From contig CAYSJO010000609.1 in NCBI GenBank assembly GCA_964431285.1, forward strand, positions 1 through 13,731: a DNA stretch of 13,731 bases, in the 5' to 3' direction. The notes beneath the pieces were generated by a model. That model did no database searches and was not told the DNA's origin. It saw only the letters and a program-made list of their open reading frames with translations. Below are positions 1 through 8,500 of this stretch, one piece after another; position 1 is the stretch's first letter; each line of letters starts with the position of its first letter. Source of the DNA: CAUZFZ01 sp964431285. GTDB lineage: Bacteria > Planctomycetota > Planctomycetia > Planctomycetales > Planctomycetaceae. The position numbers were made by a program, and so were the translations under genes.

Positions 1-488
1 GCACGGAGTTGCCGTTCAGCAATCGGGTCGTTGTCAGGGTCGCTGCCAGCGGGTGGAATGATTGATACGGAGATGACCGGGTTGAATCGGACAGGCAGCT
101 TGACGACGGGTTTCTCGGCATCGGCCGGAAACGTGGTGATGCGGTCGATTGCACCGCGAACTTCTTCCAGCACTTTACCTCGATCATCGACATCTGTGTC
201 CAGTTCTGCCGTGACCGAACCTTGGCCTTCCTGCGCGGATGAAACAACCTTGCGAATCCCGACGATCGATCGGATCGACTCTTCGACCCTCAGGCAAATG
301 GCCTTTTCAGTTTCCGCCGGTGAAGCTCCCGGGTAGCGAACAGATATGGTGATCTCGTCTGGTCGGAATTCCGGATACCGCTCACGGCGCAGCTTCAGCA
401 TGCACGCGACACCGGTGCCCAGCACGGCGACCATCAACGTATTCATGGACGGTGAGTTACGAATCGCCCACGCGATGACCGACTTCAT
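1..488 (-). CDS. RND efflux permease, N-terminal part (partial)
   Basis: This is the first ~162 residues of an inner-membrane resistance-nodulation-division permease of the AcrB/HAE1 type, which exports substrates using the proton gradient. Reading from ATG at 488, an N-terminal membrane segment (about residues 14-27, NTLMVAVLGTGVACML) follows an IRNSPS stretch. Next comes the typical start of the first porter domain, with YPEFRPDEITISVRYPGASP followed by a conserved-type E(T)EKAI..RVEESI region. The family is about 1000 residues long, so most of the gene lies left of position 1. The start codon overlaps the stop of the upstream adaptor gene by four bases (ATGA), which implies translational coupling and one operon. 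The substrate cannot be told from this part. No frameshift is seen in the visible portion. Confidence 0.9.
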   Translation of the reverse strand, partial: MKSVIAWAIRNSPSMNTLMVAVLGTGVACMLKLRRERYPEFRPDEITISVRYPGASPAETEKAICLRVEESIRSIVGIRKVVSSAQEGQGSVTAELDTDVDDRGKVLEEVRGAIDRITTFPADAEKPVVKLPVRFNPVISVSIIPPAGSDPDNDPIAERQLR

Positions 489-1942
489 GGTCCATCGCTC
501 CCGCCACCGAGCGTGTTCTGGTCGCCAGTTTCATCGACATCAACGTCGCTCTTCACGAACTCGCGTACGCGACTACCGTCCATCGGGGTGACCAGTTGAG
601 TCGTGACGACACGCTCGCCTGGTTTCAATCGTGTTGAGCCAGCGCGAATCAGGACACTGTCCGGAAGCACTTTGGCCGGCTGAACCGAGTGCACTCGCAG
701 CAGGCCGTCATCGACTGTCCACACCTGGCCGTTGGGTTGGATGCCGCGGGTCGGAATGCGCAGCAAGTTAATCTTCGGGGTGACATTCAATGTGACGGTC
801 ACGTACATGCCACGCATCAGGGTTGGCGGACCATCACTTACGCCAGCTCGAACGGGCTCATCCACGGTCACCCGACATGACACTGTTCGAGTCTTCCTAT
901 CGACTCCACCACCGGCATAGCGTGCCAGCCGTCCGTGCCAATGAAACGATTGACCGGCCACCTCACCCGTCACGGTGGCATCGGCTGCGGGAATCTCAAA
1001 CAGATGCCCTGCATCATCGCCACGATCGGATTCCTGATCCGGGCCGGGTCCCAAGTCGCCATGGTTGAACTCACTGTTCTCGATGTCGCTGTTAGCAACA
1101 GTACTTGCAGAGTTGGAACTCCACAACCAGTACAGATCATCCATCCGCAGGCTGCATTCAATGTCAACTGCCGACGTGTCCTCCAGTTTCAGCAGCACAT
1201 CTCCGGCTTGAGCGTAATCGCCCTGCTCAATTTCCACGGACGTGATGACGCCGTCAAACGGCGCGGTAATTCGCGTGCGATCCAGATTCAATTGCGCCTG
1301 TTGCTGCTTCAGTTCCGTCAGCTTTCGTTGAGCTCGTAGTCGTTCTCGCTGGATTGGAATCAACTTGCGCTGATTCAGGAGCGACGTCAAAGCGTTGCGG
1401 GCCTGCAGTTCCACCCGCTCGGCAGCTTCCAGTTCTGCGTCAGTAGCCGCATCGTTCAATGCGAGACCTTTGAGACGCGTCGATGCCGCCGTTGCAATTT
1501 CTGCTTCGCGTTCTGCCAGTCTTATGAGCGAGTCCATTCCCTGTTCTTCCGTCGACAACCGTTGCTGGTCAGCCGCAACCTGTTGCAGTTCACTGCCAAG
1601 CTGACTGACCAGCAGTTCGAACCGAGCAGGATCGATTTGCAGTAAGGACGTGCCCTGGCGGACATGGCGTCCGCTTTCAACCGCGTCGCCTTTGAGGATG
1701 ACCGCTCCGGCGACTTCAGCCGAGAGGGTCACTTCACGTCGCGGTACGACGTTGCCACTGGCGTGAATCTGAAAACTCGACACACCAGGAGTTAATGCGA
1801 TCGTTTCCACCAGAAGCGGCAGAGGTTTCTTTGCGACTCGTTCTGGTGGCGCATCTTTCGTGCTTAACCAGACCAGTCCTCCCGCACCGGCGGCGACGAT
1901 CAGGACGGGCATTACGAGTTGAGAAAGAAGCCTTTGGAACAT
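485..1942 (-). CDS. RND periplasmic adaptor (HlyD/MFP family)
   Basis: This is a membrane fusion protein that links the inner-membrane permease encoded just downstream to an outer-membrane exit channel. An N-terminal anchor (about residues 8-27, LVMPVLIVAAGAGGLVWLS) is followed by the first lipoyl half (around 70-108, with VTLSAEVAGAV and GRHVRQGTSLLQIDP). A long alpha-helical hairpin rich in Gln, Glu, Arg and Leu spans about 110-220. The second lipoyl half (about 225-256, ITAPFDGVITSVEIEQGDYA) leads into the beta-barrel. An unusual Asn/Ser/Asp/Gly-rich stretch of about 38 residues (276-313) interrupts the barrel region; the membrane-proximal domain follows, with LRIPTRGI near 394-401. I chose ATG at 1942 (485 residues). 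A TTG at 1951 in the same frame would add three residues, and neither has a clear Shine-Dalgarno. It overlaps the permease gene by ATGA. No outer-membrane factor gene is in the window. Confidence 0.88.
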   Translation of the reverse strand: MFQRLLSQLVMPVLIVAAGAGGLVWLSTKDAPPERVAKKPLPLLVETIALTPGVSSFQIHASGNVVPRREVTLSAEVAGAVILKGDAVESGRHVRQGTSLLQIDPARFELLVSQLGSELQQVAADQQRLSTEEQGMDSLIRLAEREAEIATAASTRLKGLALNDAATDAELEAAERVELQARNALTSLLNQRKLIPIQRERLRAQRKLTELKQQQAQLNLDRTRITAPFDGVITSVEIEQGDYAQAGDVLLKLEDTSAVDIECSLRMDDLYWLWSSNSASTVANSDIENSEFNHGDLGPGPDQESDRGDDAGHLFEIPAADATVTGEVAGQSFHWHGRLARYAGGGVDRKTRTVSCRVTVDEPVRAGVSDGPPTLMRGMYVTVTLNVTPKINLLRIPTRGIQPNGQVWTVDDGLLRVHSVQPAKVLPDSVLIRAGSTRLKPGERVVTTQLVTPMDGSRVREFVKSDVDVDETGDQNTLGGGSDGP

Positions 1943-1972
1943 CGATCGCAATCTACAAGGGCCTGTCGCTTC

Positions 1973-2000
1973 AGTTTTGAGCGCATCACGATGTTGTCAA
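1973..2000 (-). promoter_or_regulatory. Candidate promoter of the efflux operon
   Basis: On the minus strand a perfect TTGACA (2000 to 1995) is followed after 16 bases by AAAACT (1978 to 1973), a weak -10 matching three of six consensus positions. Transcription would begin near 1966, about 25 bases before the adaptor start. The -35 is clear, the -10 is not, so this is tentative. Confidence 0.28.
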
Positions 2001-2494
2001 TCAGAACACTTCCATTCGGGCTACATCGTCCTGAAAACTCCCTGATTCTCTGACACATGGCGCCGTGGCTTAAGCAAACACCGTAGACAATGTCATTCAC
2101 GCTGTCGGCTCATTTCATCGTAACAGCCACCACATCACCACTGCGAACTCATACCGGGCAGACGGATGAAGTCTCATACCGTGCCTGAGAACACCGGTTA
2201 CAACGGATTGTCCGCTTCGATGTGAAGTACGTGCATTTCCCAATGCCGCCCGCCAAGGGTGATGAGGCCAGAGAATACTCCAGGCAGTCACTTCGGAGAC
2301 AGGAGCGTCGGATTTGTCGCGTCGTAACGCGGATCGTGTGAACATCAAAGCGTTGTTCGATATTCCCGTTGGCCGGTGAGCTAACCGCGCCGCTTGCCTT
2401 TCCACCAGCCGTGCCATACGACTGGCGACAGCAGATTGGCGTCGATCTTCCGGCGTTTCCTCCGAAACCACGCTGAGCTGCGTCACTGTGATCC

Positions 2495-2500
2495 AGAGGA
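2495..2500 (+). promoter_or_regulatory. Ribosome binding site of the esterase-like gene
   Basis: AGAGGA lies 8 bases before the ATG at 2509. It decides between that ATG and an in-frame GTG at 2488, which would place this motif inside the coding region and put extra residues ahead of the signal peptide. Confidence 0.7.
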
Positions 2501-2508
2501 CTTCTTTC

Positions 2509-4533
2509 ATGAGTCGACTTGCACTGCTCGTATTCCTCTCCACAGTCGCCACATCGCCCCGCTGTGTGTCAGCAAAGGAACTCGTCGACCTGCTGATCGT
2601 GGCGGGGCAATCCAATGCGGTTGGTTATGATGCGAAGCCGGGAAAATTGCCCGCTGATGCCGCCGATCAGAAAGTCATGTTCTGGTGGCGATGTGGTGAC
2701 CCGCCGCCGGATGAGCACGATTCCAGCAGTGGTGGGAAATGGACTTACCTGCGACCGCAGTCGCTGGGTGATCCGAAGAAGCCACGAGGGAATCGACAGT
2801 ACGGCAACTTCGCGCAGCCCGAAGGTGGCTTTGGCCCTGAGATTGGATTTGCCAGAACACTTTTCGCTAAAGAGAAGAAAGCACTTGCAGTCGTAAAGGT
2901 GGCTTTCAATGGCACGGGTATGAAACGCGACTGGATCCACGCTGATCCAGGCGACGGCGGTTCCTGCTATCGGTCGCTGGTGGCAGAAACGCTGGCAGCG
3001 GTCGCAGCCGCCAGGGAAAATGAAATTGAATTGCGACCTCGCGCATTCGTTTGGGTGCAGGGAGAAAGCGATGCCGATGCGACGCATGCACCTCAATATG
3101 CTGCCAATCTTGGAGAGATGCTTACGGCGCTGCGTAAAGACATTGGTGCACAGGAGCTGACGGCACTCATTGCGGTAAACACACGATTCGGCGGTGGCCG
3201 CAACAAGTTCATGCCGATCATTGTGGAACAGCAGAAACTACTGGCTGCACGCGATCTGCACTGCGAATACGTCGATTCGTCGTCCGCGACGATTGCCAAC
3301 GGCGCGCACTACGATTCCAAGGGGACGCTCGGTGTCGGTCGATGGTGTGCCGACGCTCTGCTGCGCCACGAATCAAAACCGTCCGCGCAGCCGCTGAAAA
3401 CGCGAAAGAAACTGCTCAGCGGTTCACCCGTCCGGATCGTTTGCTTTGGAGACAGTGTCACTGGCATCTACTACCACACGGGCAGTCGTCGGGCTTACAC
3501 GACCATGCTTGGGATAGCCCTGCGAAAGACGAACGCCGATGCCAAAGTCGAGATGATCAATGCTGGGATCAGCGGTCATACAACGGTGAACGCGCTGGCT
3601 CGCATCGACACGGATGTATTGAGGCATAAGCCCGACCTGGTCACGGTCATGTTTGGACTTAACGACATGGCGCGTGTTTCTGTCGCCGACTATCGTGCGA
3701 ACCTGAAAACGATTGTCAGCAAGTGTCGGGACATCGGGGCCGAAGTGGTTCTGGCAACTCCGAACAACGTGGTGTCAACATCCAGCCGCCCCACAAAGAA
3801 GCTGCTCCTTTACTGCCAGGCCGTGCGAGACGTCGGTCGCGAGCTGGGCGTCCCTGTGTGTGACTGCTATCGGGAAATGGATGGAATTCGAGCTGCCAAC
3901 AACTTTGACTGGCGTCTTCTGATGAGCGATGCCATTCACCCAAACATGGATGGGCACAAGCGAATCGCCGAATACTTCGCCCGAACGATTAGCGGCAAGA
4001 ATGTTTCACTCGCAGACGTTCGGCCGCTTCCCGCGATCGCAAAGACTGTGTCGTTGCTCAAGGCTGGCAAACGAGTTCGCGTTCTGGCAATGCCTCCGAT
4101 GGACACACTGATAATTCCGGCACTCAAACAGTTGGCACCTGACAGTTCGATTGAAGTCACCGCATGGCCGACGGATGGTCTTTCGCTCGCAGATATCGAA
4201 GCCAGTGCGAAAGCCTGCGTGCGGACTCTGAAACCCGACCTCGTGCTGATCGCCGTCCCCCGGTCAGCGGCCGCGGAATCGGATGAAGCCTTCGCGAAGT
4301 CCTACGCATGGGTCATGAACTGGTCGTTGAACTTTGGTAGGCCCACCTGGGAGTGCGTGGTCGTGCATCCCTCAGTGTTCGATCCCGATGGCAAGCCTGC
4401 GAGCCGCGATGATCTGGTCCGCCGGCTCGTACGTGCTCAGGACCTCATGCTGATCGATCGAGGCAGCGAGAACGCAAAGGACACAACGACAATCCTGGGC
4501 GACTGGCTCAGGCAACAACGTGGGGACGATTGA
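2509..4533 (+). CDS. Secreted sialate O-acetylesterase-like/SGNH hydrolase two-domain protein
   Basis: A predicted exported protein of 674 residues, probably a carbohydrate ester hydrolase. A signal peptide (residues 1-22, ending CVSA before KE) precedes a sialate-O-acetylesterase-like (SASA/DUF303) domain at about 25-285, with the nucleophile in GQSN (S35), the block WVQGESDA (182-189) and a candidate His in GAHYDS (H267). A second hydrolase domain follows at about 305-495 and carries all SGNH blocks: GDS (S316), NAGISG (G353), GLND (N385) and DAIHPN (D474, H477). The last ~170 residues (about 505-674) look like a third SGNH-type fold without catalytic residues: RVRVLAMPPMDT stands where GDS would be and LKPDLVLIAVPRSA where GxND would be. 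Start chosen from AGAGGA at 2495-2500. The gene ends one base before the converging dehydrogenase stop. De-esterification of a polysaccharide is inferred from the family; the substrate is unknown. Confidence 0.88.
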   Translation: MSRLALLVFLSTVATSPRCVSAKELVDLLIVAGQSNAVGYDAKPGKLPADAADQKVMFWWRCGDPPPDEHDSSSGGKWTYLRPQSLGDPKKPRGNRQYGNFAQPEGGFGPEIGFARTLFAKEKKALAVVKVAFNGTGMKRDWIHADPGDGGSCYRSLVAETLAAVAAARENEIELRPRAFVWVQGESDADATHAPQYAANLGEMLTALRKDIGAQELTALIAVNTRFGGGRNKFMPIIVEQQKLLAARDLHCEYVDSSSATIANGAHYDSKGTLGVGRWCADALLRHESKPSAQPLKTRKKLLSGSPVRIVCFGDSVTGIYYHTGSRRAYTTMLGIALRKTNADAKVEMINAGISGHTTVNALARIDTDVLRHKPDLVTVMFGLNDMARVSVADYRANLKTIVSKCRDIGAEVVLATPNNVVSTSSRPTKKLLLYCQAVRDVGRELGVPVCDCYREMDGIRAANNFDWRLLMSDAIHPNMDGHKRIAEYFARTISGKNVSLADVRPLPAIAKTVSLLKAGKRVRVLAMPPMDTLIIPALKQLAPDSSIEVTAWPTDGLSLADIEASAKACVRTLKPDLVLIAVPRSAAAESDEAFAKSYAWVMNWSLNFGRPTWECVVVHPSVFDPDGKPASRDDLVRRLVRAQDLMLIDRGSENAKDTTTILGDWLRQQRGDD

Positions 4534-4534
4534 T

Positions 4535-5500
4535 CTACCCATTGACAACGTTGGCTGGCGAACCAGACAGGAACGCCCGGATGTTTTCGGCGGTCGTCGA
4601 CAACATGCGCTGGCGGGCCGCCAGTGTTGACCAGGCCATGTGTGGTGTCAGCACGCAATTCTTTGCGCTTAACATCAGGTTGTCAGGCCGAATCGGTTCA
4701 GAGGACACGACATCGAGCGCGGCGCCCGCCAGAGCGTTCGTATTTAACGCGTCGGCAAGTGCGGCTTCGTCGACCAGCTGCCCGCGAGCGCAATTGATCA
4801 GAAAAGCTGTTGGTTTCATGCGCCCCAGGAAATCGCGATTGATCATTCCGGCAGACTCAACCGTCAGATTGCAGTGAAGTGTTACGACATCAGATTCAGA
4901 CGCGACTCCTTCGGCCGATGCCCACGCAAATCGCTCGTATGTTGGCGTGTTCTGCTGAAACTGATCACAGGCCAGAATCCGCATGCCCAGTGCGTTTCCG
5001 ATTTCTCCCACGCGGCGGCCGATGCGTCCGAAACCGATGATGCCCAGTGTTCTGCCAGACAGCTCGACCTGCGGTGTCTTCCAGAACGAGAACGAACCAC
5101 ACGATACCCAGTCGCCATTTCTGACGGCCTGATCATGCAGGCCGATCCGGTGACTCAGCTCCAGCATCAGAGCGAACGCGTATTGTGCAACGGAATCCGT
5201 ACCGTATGTCGGAACGTTGGACACGGGGATATCCCGCTCGCGAGCGGCAGCGACGTCGACGCAGTCGAACCCGGTCGCTGTAACTGCGATGAACCGCAAT
5301 TCGGGAAGCTCGTTGAGCGAGTGCTCCGAAAGCCGGACCTTGTTAACGACTGCGATATCGGCTTTGTCGAGTCGCGATACGACATCGTCTGATTCCGTAT
5401 CATCAAACAGAACGACGTCCCCGAGTTCCTCAAGTGGCGTCCACGGATTGTCGCCAGGGTTGAGCGTCTTTCCATCGAGCACCACGATGCGTTGGCCCAT
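4535..5500 (-). CDS. D-2-hydroxyacid dehydrogenase (glycerate dehydrogenase/hydroxypyruvate reductase-like)
   Basis: A cytoplasmic NAD(P)-dependent oxidoreductase of 321 residues, the usual family length. It interconverts a 2-keto acid and a D-2-hydroxy acid. The N-terminal substrate domain includes VTATGFDCVDVAAARERDI (73-91). The nucleotide-binding domain begins around 149 with GRTLGIIGFGRIGRRVG, giving GxGxxG at 156-161, and D179 at the end of the second strand suggests NAD preference. The catalytic set is complete: R239 in NCARGQLVDE, E268 in SSEP and H287 in TPHMAW. The stretch SFWKTPQVELSGRTLGIIGF resembles glycerate dehydrogenase/hydroxypyruvate reductase more than phosphoglycerate dehydrogenase, and there is no ACT domain. 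The ATG at 5500 has a good GGGAGGAA site. The gene is divergent from the giant helicase across 77 bases with a palindrome between them. The exact substrate is inferred. Confidence 0.9.
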   Translation of the reverse strand: MGQRIVVLDGKTLNPGDNPWTPLEELGDVVLFDDTESDDVVSRLDKADIAVVNKVRLSEHSLNELPELRFIAVTATGFDCVDVAAARERDIPVSNVPTYGTDSVAQYAFALMLELSHRIGLHDQAVRNGDWVSCGSFSFWKTPQVELSGRTLGIIGFGRIGRRVGEIGNALGMRILACDQFQQNTPTYERFAWASAEGVASESDVVTLHCNLTVESAGMINRDFLGRMKPTAFLINCARGQLVDEAALADALNTNALAGAALDVVSSEPIRPDNLMLSAKNCVLTPHMAWSTLAARQRMLSTTAENIRAFLSGSPANVVNG

Positions 5501-5506
5501 GACGAA

Positions 5507-5514
5507 TTCCTCCC
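5507..5514 (-). promoter_or_regulatory. Ribosome binding site of the dehydrogenase gene
   Basis: On the minus strand GGGAGGAA ends six bases before the ATG at 5500. It is the strongest Shine-Dalgarno in the window and fixes that start. Confidence 0.75.
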
Positions 5515-5524
5515 AATGTGTCTA

Positions 5525-5545
5525 CAGCCAGTCACTGACTGGCTG
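5525..5545. promoter_or_regulatory. Perfect 10+1+10 palindrome, candidate operator
   Basis: CAGCCAGTCA (5525-5534), a single C (5535) and TGACTGGCTG (5536-5545) form a perfect inverted repeat. It lies in the 77-base gap between the divergent dehydrogenase (start 5500) and helicase (start 5578), within 25-45 bases of the former and 33-53 of the latter. The one-base centre suits a dimeric DNA-binding protein better than a transcribed hairpin. A minus-strand TTGACG (5554-5549) beside it may be a -35 box of the dehydrogenase, but no good -10 follows. No regulator gene lies nearby, so any factor would act in trans. The arrangement suggests co-regulation of both genes, which is inference. Confidence 0.55.
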
Positions 5546-5577
5546 ACCGTCAACAACGTACAGGTACCGGACATCGT

Positions 5578-8500
5578 ATGTCATCACGTGAGACCGTTCT
5601 CGCCAAACTGGAAGCGGCACGGCGCGACCTGCTTGACCTGTCTGGTCGCAACCGGCTGTTGAACACTCCACGCCGACGCACGCGAACTTCGCGGCTCGAT
5701 GTTGTCGACGAGCTGTCGGAGGAAGTTTTCCGGCACCTGGTGGCTGAAGGCCGGGCGATGAGTTTTCTGCCATCCGTTGAACCACCTGAACTGGCTTCCA
5801 AAGAGACCGGTGAGCCCGAAGTGGATCGACCGCTGGAGTCACAAACCCCTCCGAACGATCCGGTCGATCACCCGCCAATCGGAATAAATACCGCGACCCT
5901 CGAATTTGAATCGTCCGGGGCGGAACCTGATTTTCGTGGCGACGACATTCCATCGGACGGACCACTAGCTCAACCGGAGGAAGATGAGACCGAGCCGGAA
6001 GACGATGGTCCTTCGCCACAGCATGTGGATGATCGATTGCAGACGGAACTCTCATCGGAACAGCTGCAAAAGCGACTGCTCAAGCTGTACTACGACGCGA
6101 GAACGTTCGAGGAAGAGCAAGGCGTGAATCTGCTGTTTCTTGCGATGGGTTTTCTGAAATGGATCGACGTTGAGCGGGACAACCGAGAACGCTTCGCACC
6201 GATGATACTTGTGCCCGTGCAGTTACAGCGTCGCAGTGCCCGTTCGCGTTTTCGTGTCCGGTACAACGAAGATGAAATCGCGACCAACCTGTCGTTACAG
6301 GAAAAAATGAAAGTTGACTGTGGCATCACCCTGCCCAGCGTTGAGGACATGGACGACTTCTCTCCAACCGCATACTTCGACGCCGTGCAGCAGGTCATTG
6401 CGGAGCAGGATGGGTGGGAAGTCCGACACAACGAGATGGCGATCTGGTTTTTCTCGTTCTCGAAATTTCTGATGTATCGGGACCTGCAACCCGAGAACTG
6501 GCCTGCCGATCTGCCACTCGACGAGAACCCGCTTGTCACGACGTTGTTGACGGACGGCTTCCCGACTCAGCGGTCACTTTGTGGTGATGATGAGTCGATC
6601 GACAATCTGCTCGATCCGCTGCGAACAATCTATGTCGCAGATGCGGACAGTTCGCAGGCGATCGCAATTGAAGAGGTTCGACGCGGAGCGAACCTGGTCA
6701 TTCAGGGGCCGCCAGGCACGGGCAAATCGCAGACGATCACGAATCTGATCGCGGCGGCGGTTTGCGACGGTAAACGAGTTCTGTTTGTCGCTGAGAAGAT
6801 GGCTGCGCTGGACGTTGTGCGGCGGCGTCTGGGAACACTCGGAGTGGGCGATGCGTGTCTTGAGCTACACAGCCACAAATCGAGCAAACGTGTGGTGCTC
6901 CGAGACCTCGACGAAACACTGCGCTTCGGCCAGCCGATCGCGCGAGACATCGAGAGACACTCCGCTGAATTACGGGACGTTCGCGACCGTCTGAACGCGC
7001 ACGCCGACGCGATGTCATCGCCTCTTGAACCATCGGGCGTCGCACCGTTTGACGCGATTGGCGAACTGTCGCGTTTGCGGAATGTGATTTCTCAAGCAAA
7101 ATCACCCCAGGCTGCTTCGGATTCAACGGATGTCGCCCTTCCCGGCTGCGAATCGTGGACTCCTGATGATCGCCGAGACAGAGTCGAACTGTTGACGGAA
7201 CTCGCAGCCCATCTCGAAACGCTTGGCGTGCCGGGCGAACACCCATGGCGCGGGGTAAATCGGGAAACGATTCTTCCGACCGATCTGGATCGTCTGCTTA
7301 CGGCAATTCCACCATTGCTCGCCAGCGTCAAAGACCTTGGTGATCAGGCAACGAAATTGTCTGCTCAGCTTGGTATGCCAGGCCCTGTCAGCGCGGCCGA
7401 AGTTCAATCGTTGTTGCAACTGACGCGGCGAATACAAAGAGCCCCGCAACTCGATGCCGAGGCGCTTGCATCCTCCGTCTGGACAGAACGTCGTCGCGAA
7501 ATCGCCGACCTGATTGAAGCGGGAACGACGCTGGTCACGGCACGACTGCAACTCTCCGGTGTCGTGGCTGACGTGGGGTGGCAAGCTGATGTGACTGGGT
7601 CGCGGATCGCGATCGCGGCACATGGTCGTTCCTGGTTTCGAATTCTGAATGGCAGCTATCGCCAGGCGATGACAACGCTGAAGGGAATCCTCTCGGGTCC
7701 GCTTCCAAAGTCACTGGACGACCGTCTCGCCATCCTCGACGGAGTGATTGCTGGCCAGAAGGCATTGAAGACTCTTGAGGATGACGATCGTGGTCCGCGC
7801 GTCTGTGCCGCTGCATTCGGCTCAGTGTGGCGCGGGGACGATTCTGACTGGTCACACCTTTCGGCCATCTGGCAGTGGGATGTCGATGCCGAACAGTCCG
7901 GCCTTCCAATCGATCACCGCGCTGTCGTGTCACGGCTTGCCGACTCCAGGGAGTCCGTAGCACTTTGCGATCATCTCGAGTCGACGCTCTCTGAAACCGA
8001 GAGACAGGTCGACGACCTGGTGTTGGCGCTGCAATTGGACATTCCCGTGGCGTTTGATGTTGCGTCTGCCAGCGAGATCCCACTGGACCGTCTGGCGGCG
8101 CGGCTTTCCGCGTGGCAGGACCAGCGTGAAGATCTGAGCCATTGGACGGCCTTCCGACTTCGCTGGCTGAAACTGGAACCGGTCGGTCTGGGGCCGTTGG
8201 CTGCGCTCGTCTTTGACGGACGTATTGGTGCAGACCTTCTAGTAACGCACTTTCATCTGGCTGTGTACGAAGCACTCACGCGCGAGGCGTTTCGACAGCA
8301 CTCCGCTTTTTCCGAGTTCAACGGCACGGATCACGAGCAGCTCATCTCTCGGTTCTCACGATTGGATATGGATCACATGTTGCTGGCCCGGCGTGAAGTC
8401 GCGATCACTCACTTCGATCGATTGCCGCGTCGAGCCGGGAATATCGGCGAAGTCGGAGTGCTACGACGCGAGATCCAAAAGAGACGCCAGCACCTGCCGC

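Larger units (their letters stand above)
1943..2508. other. Divergent intergenic region without a convincing gene
   Basis: These 566 bases separate the divergently transcribed efflux operon and the secreted esterase-like gene. Open frames exist on both strands. The longest is on the minus strand (2115-2615), but it has no recognisable domain and runs antisense over the Shine-Dalgarno and signal peptide of the plus-strand gene, so it is treated as chance. A 9-base direct repeat, CTCATACCG, occurs at 2148-2156 and 2173-2181. No tRNA-like fold, strong terminator or long inverted repeat was seen. The region should hold the promoters of both flanking genes and may contain a decayed gene. Confidence 0.5.

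Noticed and set aside
2115..2615. 166-residue open frame on the minus strand
   Set aside because: It is antisense to the Shine-Dalgarno, signal peptide and first domain of the esterase-like gene, shows no recognisable motif and has Arg/Ser-rich composition typical of shadow frames.
4874..5392. 172-residue plus-strand frame inside the dehydrogenase gene
   Set aside because: It is a shadow of a well-supported minus-strand gene with intact catalytic motifs.
5522..6055. 177-residue minus-strand frame over the helicase start
   Set aside because: It covers the operator-like palindrome and the DUF4011-like N-terminus in antisense and has no recognisable domain.
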